Shown here: in pieces, positions 18,828 through 27,492 of the stretch | How the letters are laid out: every line of letters begins with the position of its first letter | Position numbering within the stretch: position 1 is the first letter of the stretch | From: Alteraurantiacibacter aestuarii | GTDB lineage: Bacteria > Pseudomonadota > Alphaproteobacteria > Sphingomonadales > Sphingomonadaceae | Assembly: GCF_009827405.1 (NCBI RefSeq) | Contig: NZ_WTYY01000003.1 | Coordinates: forward strand, 532,450 to 596,449 | Direction: 5' to 3' | Length of the DNA: 64,000 nt | Translations under genes and position numbers: made by a program | The notes under the pieces: model-generated | Databases searched by the model: none | The model's input: the letters and a program-made list of their open reading frames with translations, nothing else | What the model was told of the DNA's origin: nothing

Positions 18828-18934
18828 GGAGCAGTAGTCCAGCCATTTGTGTTGCGGCGCAACAGAAATCGCAGGTTCCCGCTCCGGGGCATTGATCTCT
18901 CCGACATATCAAGAGTTCAGATCAAGAACCCGGA

Positions 18935-20455
18935 TCATAGAGGCGGCGCAGGGCAGTACTTCTGCAGATACTGGGCGTGGCTGGGCATGTGTTTGACAAG
19001 GTGGGCGATCGACCGTTCGATCTCGTCAAATTCGTGCTTCAGGTCTGGACCGGCCATTGCGTCGGCTATGGGATTGTGTCCGGCCATGGCGATACCCTGC
19101 CCCATCATCACCGCAGCCCAGCTGGTTTCGGTGAACAGCTCGTCATCCTCCCTGAAGATCAGCCCGTTCGACCGGAACAGCTGCATCTTTTCCGTCAGGC
19201 TGGGGGGCACATCCATCGTCCGGCAGTAATTCCAGAATTCGGAATCGTCGCGCGATGTGGCCTTGTAATGCAGGATCAGGAAATCGCGGATGCCGTTATA
19301 TTCCTTGCCCGTTAGGCGGTTGAAGGCATCCTCCTGCGCCTGCGTGATGCCGTCCAGCGACAGGACTGCCACTAGCTTGTTGATCCCGGTGTTGATGAGG
19401 TGGATGGACGTGGATTCGAGCGGCTCCATGAATCCTGCCGACAGACCCAGCGCGACGACATTCTTGTTCCAGAACTTCTTCCTGCGGCCGGTGACGAAGC
19501 GCAGGAAGTTCGGCTCTGCACCCGGCTTGCCGTCCAGATTGTTCACCAGGATGTCATGCGCTTCATCGTCGCCCATGAACTCGCTGCAATAGACATGGCC
19601 GTTGCCGTTGCGATGCTGCAACGGCACGCGCCACTGCCAGCCGGCGGAATGGGCGGTGGCCCTTGTATAGGGCGCGGGCGGGCTGCCGTCTTCGCGCATG
19701 CAGGGCAAGGCCACGGCGCGATTGCAGGGCAGGTAATGGGACCAGTCTTCATATCCGGTCTTGAGCGCCTGTTCGATCAGCAGGCCGCGAAAGCCGGAGC
19801 AATCGATGAACAGGTCGCCCGAAACAGCCTGCCCGTCATCCATCGTGACACTGGTGACAAAGCCGGTTTCGCCGTCCAGTGTCACATCGCAGACCTTGCC
19901 TTCGCGCCGGATGATGCCGCGATCCTCGGCATAGGACCGCAGGAAGCGGGCATAGCGCGTGGCGTCGAGATGATAGGCGTAGTTCATCGGCGGAAGGTCA
20001 TCGCGCTGATAATCCTGTGTGCGTGCGAACTTGCCGAAATGGGCGGCCATGGTTTCCAGGTTGAACGCCTGGATCGGGCGTCTGTCCCCATCCTGGCGGA
20101 AACGGTGCCACACCTGATGGAACGAAATGCCGCCCATCTCATAGCCATAATTGCCGAACGGATGGATGTAGCTGTCGCCCTGCTTGCCCCAGTTGACGAA
20201 CTGGATGCCCACCTTGAACGTGCCTTGCGTTGCGGCGAGCATCTCCCGCTCGTCAATTTCAAGCAGCTGATTGAAACCGACGAATGGCGGAATGGTCGCC
20301 TCGCCAACGCCCACCGTGCCGATCTGTTCGGATTCGATCAGGACGATATCGATGTTGTGACCATTCTTCAGTCGCGAAAGGGCCGCGGCCGCCATCCATC
20401 CCGCCGTCCCGCCGCCAACGATTACAATTCGTTCGATTGCCTTTGGTGCGGTCAT
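18935..20455 (-). CDS. Tryptophan-halogenase-family flavoprotein
   Basis: 506 residues. FAD-binding GGGTAGW (residues ~14-20) and a lysine at residue 81 (TFKVGIQF) at the place of the catalytic Lys of PrnA. The W-x-W-x-[IV]-P hallmark of flavin-dependent halogenases appears as GWQWRVPLQHRNGNG. This subgroup is regularly found beside long TBDRs in Caulobacter and sphingomonads, where its substrate is not settled; it may not halogenate free tryptophan. Divergent from the TBDR at 20726, sharing a 270-bp region with two palindromic operators. Confidence 0.87.
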   Translation of the reverse strand: MTAPKAIERIVIVGGGTAGWMAAAALSRLKNGHNIDIVLIESEQIGTVGVGEATIPPFVGFNQLLEIDEREMLAATQGTFKVGIQFVNWGKQGDSYIHPFGNYGYEMGGISFHQVWHRFRQDGDRRPIQAFNLETMAAHFGKFARTQDYQRDDLPPMNYAYHLDATRYARFLRSYAEDRGIIRREGKVCDVTLDGETGFVTSVTMDDGQAVSGDLFIDCSGFRGLLIEQALKTGYEDWSHYLPCNRAVALPCMREDGSPPAPYTRATAHSAGWQWRVPLQHRNGNGHVYCSEFMGDDEAHDILVNNLDGKPGAEPNFLRFVTGRRKKFWNKNVVALGLSAGFMEPLESTSIHLINTGINKLVAVLSLDGITQAQEDAFNRLTGKEYNGIRDFLILHYKATSRDDSEFWNYCRTMDVPPSLTEKMQLFRSNGLIFREDDELFTETSWAAVMMGQGIAMAGHNPIADAMAGPDLKHEFDEIERSIAHLVKHMPSHAQYLQKYCPAPPL

Positions 20456-20588
20456 CTATCCATTTCCCATTCGTTGTCAGCATCAACTTCATGCCACGAA
20501 GCTGCGGACAAATCGCGCCCGTAAATCAGCCTGCTTCGCGTATGGTGTTACCATATTGCGACAATCAGATAGCATCGCGGGCAAAATT

Positions 20589-20602
20589 TGTGAACGTTCA
20601 TT
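20589..20602. promoter_or_regulatory. LacI-type operator O1 before the glucan TBDR
   Basis: TGTGAACGTTCATT, with a perfect GAACGTTC centre; 12 of 14 bases match the consensus TGTGAACGTTCACA suggested by the three local sites. The central CG dyad is typical of LacI/GalR-family sites. It lies 134 bp from the halogenase start and 124 bp from the TBDR start. Confidence 0.68.
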
Positions 20603-20610
20603 TTGATGGT

Positions 20611-20624
20611 TGTGAACGCTCACA
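20611..20624. promoter_or_regulatory. LacI-type operator O2 before the glucan TBDR
   Basis: TGTGAACGCTCACA, 13 of 14 matches to the local consensus and dyad-symmetric apart from the centre. Its centre is 22 bp from that of the neighbouring site, about two helical turns, so two dimers could bind the same face. Confidence 0.7.
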
Positions 20625-20725
20625 ATTGCCGCTAACCAGACTGCAATCAAAAGGTCAAATCACGTATTTTCGACTTGGAAAGCGCGAATCGATAACGCGC
20701 CAGGTCATGAGAGGGGATAATCACC

Positions 20726-23700
20726 GTGCGCAAGTCCATGATCCATAACCTGTCGGCCAATCGCGTTCGCGCGCTTGGAACCGCGTCCACCATTGCCCTC
20801 AGCTTCGTGCTCGCCGGAAATGCGGCCGCGCAGGAAGTCGGCGATGCGCAGGCTGATGCAACCGAGGTTGCCGCGCCCGAAGCGGCACCAGATGACGGTG
20901 ATCTTATCGTCGTTACCGGCTACCGCGCCGCGCTGGAAAGCGCGCAGGGCATCAAGCGTAATGCGGATACTTTTGTCGATGTCATTTCAGCTGAAGACAT
21001 AGGCGCCTTGCCTGATCGCTCTGTCGCCGAGGCGTTGCAGCGCGTACCGGGCGTCAACATCGGCCGTTTCGAGAAGACCACCGATCCTGACCGTTTCTCG
21101 GTCGAGGGCACGGGCGTCATCATTCGCGGCCTGCCCTTCGTTCGCTCCGAACTGAACGGCCGTGACATCTTCTCCGCCACCGGTGGCCGCGTGCTCAGCT
21201 TCAACGACGTGTCGCCCGAACTGCTGGGCCGCGTGGAAGTGTTCAAGAACGTCACGGCGGACATGATCGACGGCGGCATTGCCGGCACGGTCAACCTGGT
21301 GACCCGCAGGCCGCTGGACAATGCCGGCCTGAATATCGCCGGCACGATAGAGGCAACCGTGGGCGATCTGGCAGACAAATGGTCGCCCGGCTTCTCCGTG
21401 CTTGCGTCCAACACCTGGGAAACCGGAGCGGGCTCCTTCGGCCTGCAGTTCGGCTATGCCCAGTCGGAACTGATCAGCCGCACTGACGCCTCGCAGATCA
21501 CCGATCCGTGCTATCGCTCCGGCCTGACCGGCGACGATGGCTGTATCCGCGCGCTGACCGTGATCGACGGCGGTTTCGATGGCGATCCGCAGTTTGATGC
21601 GAGCAACTTCCCGCCCTCTGGCTCATTGGTTGTGCCCAAGGGTGCCGGTGTCCGCACGACCGAGCTGGAGCGTGACCGCCAGGCCTATTCGGGCGTGGCC
21701 CAGTGGGAAAGCAACGATGGCCGCTTCCTGGCAACGGTGGAATATCTGCGCGCTGAAACGCAGTTCTTCACTGACGAAAACGCGATACTGGCGCAGGTCA
21801 ACAATGATGGCGAGACGCCTGAGCAAGCTCCGGGCAGCACCTGGACGTTCGACGAAAACGGGATATTCCAGACCGGCGTCCTGACGCTGAGCAACTTTGG
21901 CGGCTATGCCAGCCCGTTCGGCGGCATTCGCACCGAGACGGTGCGCTTCCAGCGCGCCACCAAGGCCAACACGGAAGACGTGTCGCTCGATCTCGACTTC
22001 GAGGCGACCGATCGCCTGCGCTTCAACTTCGAAGCCCAGCACATCAGTTCCAACCTGTCGCGCGATTCCATCATCGGCGCGATGAATACCTGGGCCGATA
22101 TTGCCCTGGATACCTCGCGCGGAACTCCGCAGGTGCAGTTCCTCAAGCCCACCGGCGCTCCGGACGATTATTTCACCAGCGGCGATTATTCCTATTACTG
22201 GTTCGTGCTCGACAGCGCCGAGCAGAATGACGGCCAGCTCGACAGCCTGCGCTTCGATGCGGAATATGACCTGAGCGACGATGGTTTCTTCAAGGCGGCA
22301 CGCTTCGGCGCGCGCTGGTCGGACCGCACGCGCACGACGCGCAACACCGATTTCAGCACCTGGGGCAACCTGTCCGCGCCTTGGGCTGGCCGCGCCGGCT
22401 GCGCCCCGTGGGGCCAGACCTCGACCGGTGCGGATTGTACGTTCGAGCCTGGCCGACTCTATACCGGCCTGGACGGACAGGAATTCGCCACGGGTGGCGG
22501 TGCCTTCACCGACGACTTCCCCAACTACTCGCAGACCCGCAATCCGTTTGCCGACGGCTTCCAGCGCGGCACTTCTCCCGCACCAATCGCGGACAATTCG
22601 GCATGGTTCTTCGGCGGTGACGATCTGCTGGGCGAATATCTGGCCGGTGATACACTTGCACAGGCGCAGGAAATCAACGCCTTCTCGGTTACGCCCAACC
22701 CCTTCTTCGGGGTGCAGGGTCGCCAGTTCACCAATGCCGTGAGCGGCGAAACGGTGGCCTGCGATCCCTTCTGCCCGTCCGAGATCTCCGACGTTACCGA
22801 AGTGACCAATGCCGCCTATGGCCGGATCGATTTTGGCCATGATTTCGACAGCGGCATGACGCTGGAGGGCAATTTCGGCATGCGCTATGTCAGGACCAAG
22901 GTGAAAACCGGCGGCCTGATCGGCTTCCCCAACCCGTTCTTCTTTGACAGCGGACCGGGCGGCGATGGCGATGGCGTGGTGCAGGTCTCTGAAATCCAGC
23001 AAGCCTGTACACTGCCTGCCCCTGGCGGCGCGGCGCGCGGCTATTGCGAGCTTTCGCCTGAGCGTCTGGCCGAATTTGCCGCTGCGCACACGGGCGAAAT
23101 CCTGGTGGATGATCGCAACATCACCTTCGAACACTGGCTGCCAAGCTTCAATGCCAAGCTCGACGTGGGCGGTGGCCTGCTGTTCCGTGCTGCGGTTTCC
23201 AAGAACATCGCCCGCCCGGATCTGCAACTGTTCCGCGCTGGCGGCGGACTTGGTGACAACACCAATGATCTGCTGGCTGGCGGTACGCTGGAAACCGGGC
23301 CGCTGTTCCAGCTGTCCACCGGCAACCGCAATCTTCGTCCGGTCGAATCGTGGAACTATGACATCTCGGCCGAATGGTACTTCGATGCCCTGGGTTCGCT
23401 GACCTTTTCCGCCTTCCTCAAGGACATCAGCGGATTTGTGAACACGGGTGCCACCCTGGTGAACTATACCAGCGACAGCGGCGTGTCCCTGGATGTGGAG
23501 GTCAACGGACCGGCCAATGATCAGGGCGGCAAGCTGACCGGCTTTGAAATGACCTATCAGCAGACCTATGACTTCCTGCCGGGACTGCTCAGCGGGCTGG
23601 GTTCGCAGTTCACCTATACCTATGTCGATGGCGGCAACTTCTCACCGGCCAATCTCGACAGCGATACCGGCGGCACGCTGGGCGGGGGCACATTCGTCTC

Positions 23701-24049
23701 GCTCCAGCCGCTGGCCGGAATTTCCGAGCATACTTTCAATGCGACGATCTTCTACGAGAAGGGACCGCTGTCTGCCCGTGCTGCCTATAACTGGCGGTCG
23801 GACTTCCTGATTACGCCGCGTGATGACATCTGGCCTTATTCGCCGATCTGGCAGGAATCGACCGGCCAGCTCGATGCCTCGATCTTCTATGAGGTGTCGG
23901 AAGGCATCAAGGTCGGCGTTCAGGGTGTGAACCTGCTCGATGCCGTCACCCGCACTTCGCAGGTCATTGATTTTGACGGGACGCGCGTGACGCGTTCGGC
24001 ATTCCGCAATGACCGCCGCTTCACCTTCCTCGCGCGCTTCGCTCTCTGA
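20726..24049 (+). CDS. TonB-dependent receptor, long Caulobacter/sphingomonad type
   Basis: 1107 residues: signal peptide ending NAAAQE, a TonB-box-like VVTGYRAALESAQGIKRNAD segment, a plug with ISAEDIGALPDRSVAEALQRVPGV and IIRGLPFVRSELNGRD, and a barrel ending FLARFAL. This matches the TIGR01782 class, often tied to carbohydrate uptake. The start is a GTG at 20726 with GAGAGGGG upstream; an ATG at 20738 is possible. Two LacI-type operators lie upstream and a GH16 enzyme downstream, so a beta-glucan oligosaccharide is the likely cargo (inference). Confidence 0.92.
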   Translation: MRKSMIHNLSANRVRALGTASTIALSFVLAGNAAAQEVGDAQADATEVAAPEAAPDDGDLIVVTGYRAALESAQGIKRNADTFVDVISAEDIGALPDRSVAEALQRVPGVNIGRFEKTTDPDRFSVEGTGVIIRGLPFVRSELNGRDIFSATGGRVLSFNDVSPELLGRVEVFKNVTADMIDGGIAGTVNLVTRRPLDNAGLNIAGTIEATVGDLADKWSPGFSVLASNTWETGAGSFGLQFGYAQSELISRTDASQITDPCYRSGLTGDDGCIRALTVIDGGFDGDPQFDASNFPPSGSLVVPKGAGVRTTELERDRQAYSGVAQWESNDGRFLATVEYLRAETQFFTDENAILAQVNNDGETPEQAPGSTWTFDENGIFQTGVLTLSNFGGYASPFGGIRTETVRFQRATKANTEDVSLDLDFEATDRLRFNFEAQHISSNLSRDSIIGAMNTWADIALDTSRGTPQVQFLKPTGAPDDYFTSGDYSYYWFVLDSAEQNDGQLDSLRFDAEYDLSDDGFFKAARFGARWSDRTRTTRNTDFSTWGNLSAPWAGRAGCAPWGQTSTGADCTFEPGRLYTGLDGQEFATGGGAFTDDFPNYSQTRNPFADGFQRGTSPAPIADNSAWFFGGDDLLGEYLAGDTLAQAQEINAFSVTPNPFFGVQGRQFTNAVSGETVACDPFCPSEISDVTEVTNAAYGRIDFGHDFDSGMTLEGNFGMRYVRTKVKTGGLIGFPNPFFFDSGPGGDGDGVVQVSEIQQACTLPAPGGAARGYCELSPERLAEFAAAHTGEILVDDRNITFEHWLPSFNAKLDVGGGLLFRAAVSKNIARPDLQLFRAGGGLGDNTNDLLAGGTLETGPLFQLSTGNRNLRPVESWNYDISAEWYFDALGSLTFSAFLKDISGFVNTGATLVNYTSDSGVSLDVEVNGPANDQGGKLTGFEMTYQQTYDFLPGLLSGLGSQFTYTYVDGGNFSPANLDSDTGGTLGGGTFVSLQPLAGISEHTFNATIFYEKGPLSARAAYNWRSDFLITPRDDIWPYSPIWQESTGQLDASIFYEVSEGIKVGVQGVNLLDAVTRTSQVIDFDGTRVTRSAFRNDRRFTFLARFAL

Positions 24050-24082
24050 CGAAGCTCTCTCCCCCGGGGTTGGACGGGAACG

Positions 24083-24114
24083 GGCTCTTGCTTCGGCAAG
24101 AGCCTGTTTTTCGT
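24083..24114 (+). terminator. Rho-independent terminator after the TBDR
   Basis: Nine-base stem GGCTCTTGC / GCAAGAGCC closed by a TTCG tetraloop and followed by TGTTTTTCG. It sits in the 104-bp gap between the TBDR stop and the GH16 start, so receptor transcripts should mostly end here, with partial read-through or a separate promoter feeding the next genes. Confidence 0.85.
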
Positions 24115-24153
24115 GATAGTCAGGCAGAATACAAACGAACCGGATAGCGGGAC

Positions 24154-25146
24154 ATGATGATCAGGCGCTGTATTTCGATGTCCGCACTTGGCGCCTGCCT
24201 GCTGGGCCTGACGGGCTGCGCAAGTGTCGGCGCTGACCCCGGTGCCCGTGAAAATGCGCCAGCGACTGAACCCACCGCGCAGTGGCAGCTCGTGTGGTCC
24301 GATGAGTTTGCGGGTAGCCAGATCGACACAGGCAAATGGGCATTCGATGTCGATTGCTGGGGCGGCGGCAATGACGAACAGCAGTGCTACACCGATAATC
24401 CGCGCAATGCCGCGGTCCGCGATGGCAGGCTGGTCATCACCGCCCGCGACGAACAGGCGAGCGGCCCGGCATGGCCCATCCACATGCGCGGCGACGTTGC
24501 CGATCCCGATGTAACTGCCACCAGGCCCTTCACCTCCGCCAGGCTGACCACGCGCGGCAATGCATCGTGGCTCTATGGCAAGATCGAGATACGCGCCCGC
24601 CTGCCGCAGGGTCAGGGCACCTGGCCGGCCATCTGGATGCTTCCCGAAGACGACCTGTATGGGGGCTGGGCACGGTCGGGAGAGATCGACATTCTGGAAG
24701 CGGTCAATCTGGGCGTGGCGTGCCCGCAATGTCCCACGGGCCGCGAAGACACGATTCTGGGGACGCTGCATTTTGGCGGCGCCTGGCCGGACAATGAGCT
24801 GGCCAGCACCGAGATTCATTATCCGCAGGTGCTGGAAGGTTTCCACACGTTCGGCGTGGTATGGAGCCGCGGGCAGTTCACCTGGACAGTGGATGGCGAG
24901 GTCTATGCCACACGGGATGCGCGCGAATGGTTCACCACCTCATCGGACGAACCCGGTGCCCCCTTTGACCAGCGTTTCCACCTGATCCTGAACCTGGCCA
25001 TCGGTGGCGGACTGCCCGAACGGCGCGGTCTGGGCGGCGTGTCCCGGGAAAATTTCCCCAAGGCCATGGAAATAGACTGGGTTCGCGTCTGGCAATGCGG
25101 TTCCGATCCGGCTAGTCCGGATACCTGCGCCATCGAGGGGAGCTAA
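24154..25146 (+). CDS. Glycoside hydrolase family 16 lipoprotein (laminarinase-like)
   Basis: 330 residues. Lipoprotein signal with lipobox LTGC (Cys22), so it is membrane-anchored. The GH16 catalytic motif GEIDILE gives nucleophile E177, helper D179 and acid/base E182. The flanking WPAIWMLPEDD and GRLVITARDE strands fit endo-beta-1,3-glucanases rather than agarases or carrageenases, but exact specificity is inferred. It would cut surface beta-glucan before TBDR import or further GH3 cleavage. Five bases separate it from the LacI gene start. Confidence 0.9.
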   Translation: MMIRRCISMSALGACLLGLTGCASVGADPGARENAPATEPTAQWQLVWSDEFAGSQIDTGKWAFDVDCWGGGNDEQQCYTDNPRNAAVRDGRLVITARDEQASGPAWPIHMRGDVADPDVTATRPFTSARLTTRGNASWLYGKIEIRARLPQGQGTWPAIWMLPEDDLYGGWARSGEIDILEAVNLGVACPQCPTGREDTILGTLHFGGAWPDNELASTEIHYPQVLEGFHTFGVVWSRGQFTWTVDGEVYATRDAREWFTTSSDEPGAPFDQRFHLILNLAIGGGLPERRGLGGVSRENFPKAMEIDWVRVWQCGSDPASPDTCAIEGS

Positions 25147-25150
25147 GGCC

Positions 25151-26218
25151 GTGGCAAGGCGTCGGCAGGCGGTCACCATCAAACATGTTGCAGCTGATGC
25201 GGGGGTCTCCCTGCAAACGGTCAGCCGCGTCATCAATAATGAACCCAATGTCCGCCCGGAAATGCAGCAGCGGGTGCAGGCCTCGATCGACAAGCTGGGC
25301 TATGTGCCCTCGATCGCCGCCCAGCGCATGAGCGGATCGCGGTCCTACCTGATCCTGGCGCTGAATGACCGTGAGCGGACGATCAAGGACTGGCGCGCAC
25401 GCGAAGGCAGCGACTGGGTGGACCAGATGCTGCTGGGCGGAATGCTCAAATGCGCAGAGCACGGCTATCGCCTGATTTTCGAACTGGTCGACACGCATAA
25501 CGATCATGTCGAGCGCGAACTGGGCAATGCCATCGCCGCCCTGCTGCCTGACGGTGTGATCCTCACCCCGCCGCATTCGGACAACCCGCTGATCATCGGC
25601 CTGCTGGAACGGCAGAATATTCCGTTCGCGCGCATCGGTTCAAAGGGCGGAGGGCCTGGCCTGGCCCTGACGATGGACGATGAAGGATCGGCCCGGCTGG
25701 CCACACGGCACCTGATCGACAAGGGCCACAAGCGCATCGGCTTTATTGCCGGCTCGCCCGAATACAGCCTCAGCGCCTGGCGGGTGGACGGCTGGCGACA
25801 GGAAATGGAAGACGCCGGTTTGCCGGTCGAAGGTCTGCTGGCACAGGGGGACTTCAGCTATCAGTCCGGGGTGAAGGCGGCGCGCGAACTGCTGGGCAAG
25901 TCTGCCCGGCCAACGGCAATCATCGCCAGTAACGACCAGATGGCGCTGGCGACCCGCGCCGTGGCGGCGGAGATGGGCTTGCGCGTCCCGTCCGATCTCT
26001 CGCTGATCAGCTTCGACAACACGCCCGTGGTGCGCTTCATCCAGCCGCCGCTGACCGCTATCGACCAGCCGATTGCGCAAACCGTGTCGCGCGCGGTGGA
26101 ACTGATCATAGAGGCCAAGAACGGCGAAGCTGCACCGGATGGGCCGGTCAACATCGCGGGAAGTCTGGTGGAGCGCAAATCGGTTGCCGCCCCGGGCGAC
26201 CAGAGCCGATATGAATAA
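25151..26218 (+). CDS. LacI-family transcriptional regulator of the glucan locus
   Basis: 355 residues. N-terminal helix-turn-helix with TIKHVAADAGVSLQTVSRVI and the hinge helix NxRPEMQQRV...YVPSIAAQRM, then a periplasmic-binding-type sensor (DFSYQSGVKAARELLG, IIASNDQMALA, SLISFDNTPVVRFIQPPLTAI). GTG start at 25151 follows the GH16 stop by four bases. The palindromes at 20589, 20611 and 27454 have the form bound by LacI-family dimers, so it probably represses the TBDR, halogenase and GH3 genes until a glucan-derived sugar binds. Confidence 0.92.
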   Translation: MARRRQAVTIKHVAADAGVSLQTVSRVINNEPNVRPEMQQRVQASIDKLGYVPSIAAQRMSGSRSYLILALNDRERTIKDWRAREGSDWVDQMLLGGMLKCAEHGYRLIFELVDTHNDHVERELGNAIAALLPDGVILTPPHSDNPLIIGLLERQNIPFARIGSKGGGPGLALTMDDEGSARLATRHLIDKGHKRIGFIAGSPEYSLSAWRVDGWRQEMEDAGLPVEGLLAQGDFSYQSGVKAARELLGKSARPTAIIASNDQMALATRAVAAEMGLRVPSDLSLISFDNTPVVRFIQPPLTAIDQPIAQTVSRAVELIIEAKNGEAAPDGPVNIAGSLVERKSVAAPGDQSRYE

Positions 26219-27413
26219 CGCTGGCCGGGACACGCGCCAATCGACCCGCTTCATGTTGCTCTATGCCCTGGCCGCTGCCGGCGGGGCCACTGCCTATGTT
26301 CCCTTCCTCACCGTGCTGCTGCCTGTCCGGGTTGCCGATCTTGCCGGGGCGCAGGACATTGCCTGGCTGGCCTATGTCGCCTTTTTCGGCGCCATAGCAT
26401 CCAGCCTTTCCAATATCGGCTTCGGCTGGCTCAGCGATATCACCGGCAACCGGCGCGGATGGATTGCGTGCGGCATGGTCCTGTCCTGCGCCCTGCTGCT
26501 GTGCGTCACGCAGGTACAGGACCTGACCGGACTGATCGCGGTGATCGTGGTCTGGCAATTGTGCCTCAACATGATGCTTGCGCCTTTGACCGCATGGGCC
26601 GGCGATTGCGTTCCTGACCGGCAGAAGGGCCTGCTTGGCGGCTTGTTGTCCTTCTCTCCGGCATTGGGTGCACTGGCGGGCGTGGTCGTCACCCATCCGG
26701 GAATGGCGTCCGATGACGTGCGGCTGATGCTGGTTGCCGCCATGGTGGTGGGCTGTGTCTCGCCCGTGTTGATAATGGGGGCGCCGCGCCGCTTCCCCGA
26801 ACTCAACCAGCCTTCCGCCATCGACCAAACACCGCGCAAGGCGAGAGACTGGGCGGCACTGACACCTGCCATCCGCATGTGGATCGCCCGCCTGCTGATG
26901 CAGATATCCGAAGCCGCCCTGTTTGCGTATCTGTACTTCTGGTTCCGCTCCATCTCCCCCGGCTTTGGCGACAATGACGTGGCCCGCGTATTTGGGCTGG
27001 TGCTGCTGGTCTCCGTGCCGTTTTCCCTGCTGTGCGGGCGCTGGGTGGACCGGCACAACCGGCCCAATTTGCCGCTGGTGGTGGGGGCAGCGCTGTCCGC
27101 CGTCGGCCTGCTGACCATGGCCGCAGCTCAGGATCTGGTGCTGGCGATTGCCGGCTATGTGTTGTTCGGTATCGCCTCGGCGATCTTCCTGGCGCTCCAT
27201 TCGGCCCAGACATTGCGCGTGCTGCCCAGGCCCGAACACCGCGGGCGGGACCTGGGCATCTTCAACCTGACCAACACGGTGCCCTCGCTCATCATGCCCG
27301 GCCTCACGCTGGCGATGGTGCCCTTGTTCGGCTTTTCGGGCCTGTTTGTCCTGCTGACGGCGCTGGCTGTTGTGGCAGGCCTGCTGCTGGTGGCGCTTCC
27401 CCGTCCAAAATAG
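26211..27413 (+). CDS. MFS transporter (sugar-type, glucan locus)
   Basis: 400 residues with about 12 membrane segments. The loop motif GWLSDITGNRRG after segment 2 is the MFS signature. The start at 26211 overlaps the LacI stop by eight bases; a longer frame reaches back to 26139 inside the regulator and is less likely. Position suggests uptake of a glucan-derived mono- or disaccharide across the inner membrane. Confidence 0.83.
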   Translation: MNNAGRDTRQSTRFMLLYALAAAGGATAYVPFLTVLLPVRVADLAGAQDIAWLAYVAFFGAIASSLSNIGFGWLSDITGNRRGWIACGMVLSCALLLCVTQVQDLTGLIAVIVVWQLCLNMMLAPLTAWAGDCVPDRQKGLLGGLLSFSPALGALAGVVVTHPGMASDDVRLMLVAAMVVGCVSPVLIMGAPRRFPELNQPSAIDQTPRKARDWAALTPAIRMWIARLLMQISEAALFAYLYFWFRSISPGFGDNDVARVFGLVLLVSVPFSLLCGRWVDRHNRPNLPLVVGAALSAVGLLTMAAAQDLVLAIAGYVLFGIASAIFLALHSAQTLRVLPRPEHRGRDLGIFNLTNTVPSLIMPGLTLAMVPLFGFSGLFVLLTALAVVAGLLLVALPRPK

Positions 27414-27453
27414 CTTTCGCTACCCCCTTGTGAAGATGACCCGGGCGGGTTAT

Positions 27454-27467
27454 TGAGAACGTTCACA
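27454..27467. promoter_or_regulatory. LacI-type operator O3 before the GH3 gene
   Basis: TGAGAACGTTCACA, 13 of 14 matches to the consensus TGTGAACGTTCACA, with a perfect GAACGTTC core. It lies 26 bp before the GH3 start, where a bound repressor would block transcription. Confidence 0.7.
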
Positions 27468-27492
27468 TAGAAGCAATAAAGAGAATTCGGGG

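Noticed and set aside
21623..23227. 534-codon minus-strand frame inside the glucan TBDR
   Set aside because: No start signal or domain; it mirrors the receptor's codon pattern on the other strand.
26148..27239. His/Gln-rich 363-codon minus-strand frame opposite the MFS gene
   Set aside because: Composition is the complement of hydrophobic transporter codons; no family resemblance.
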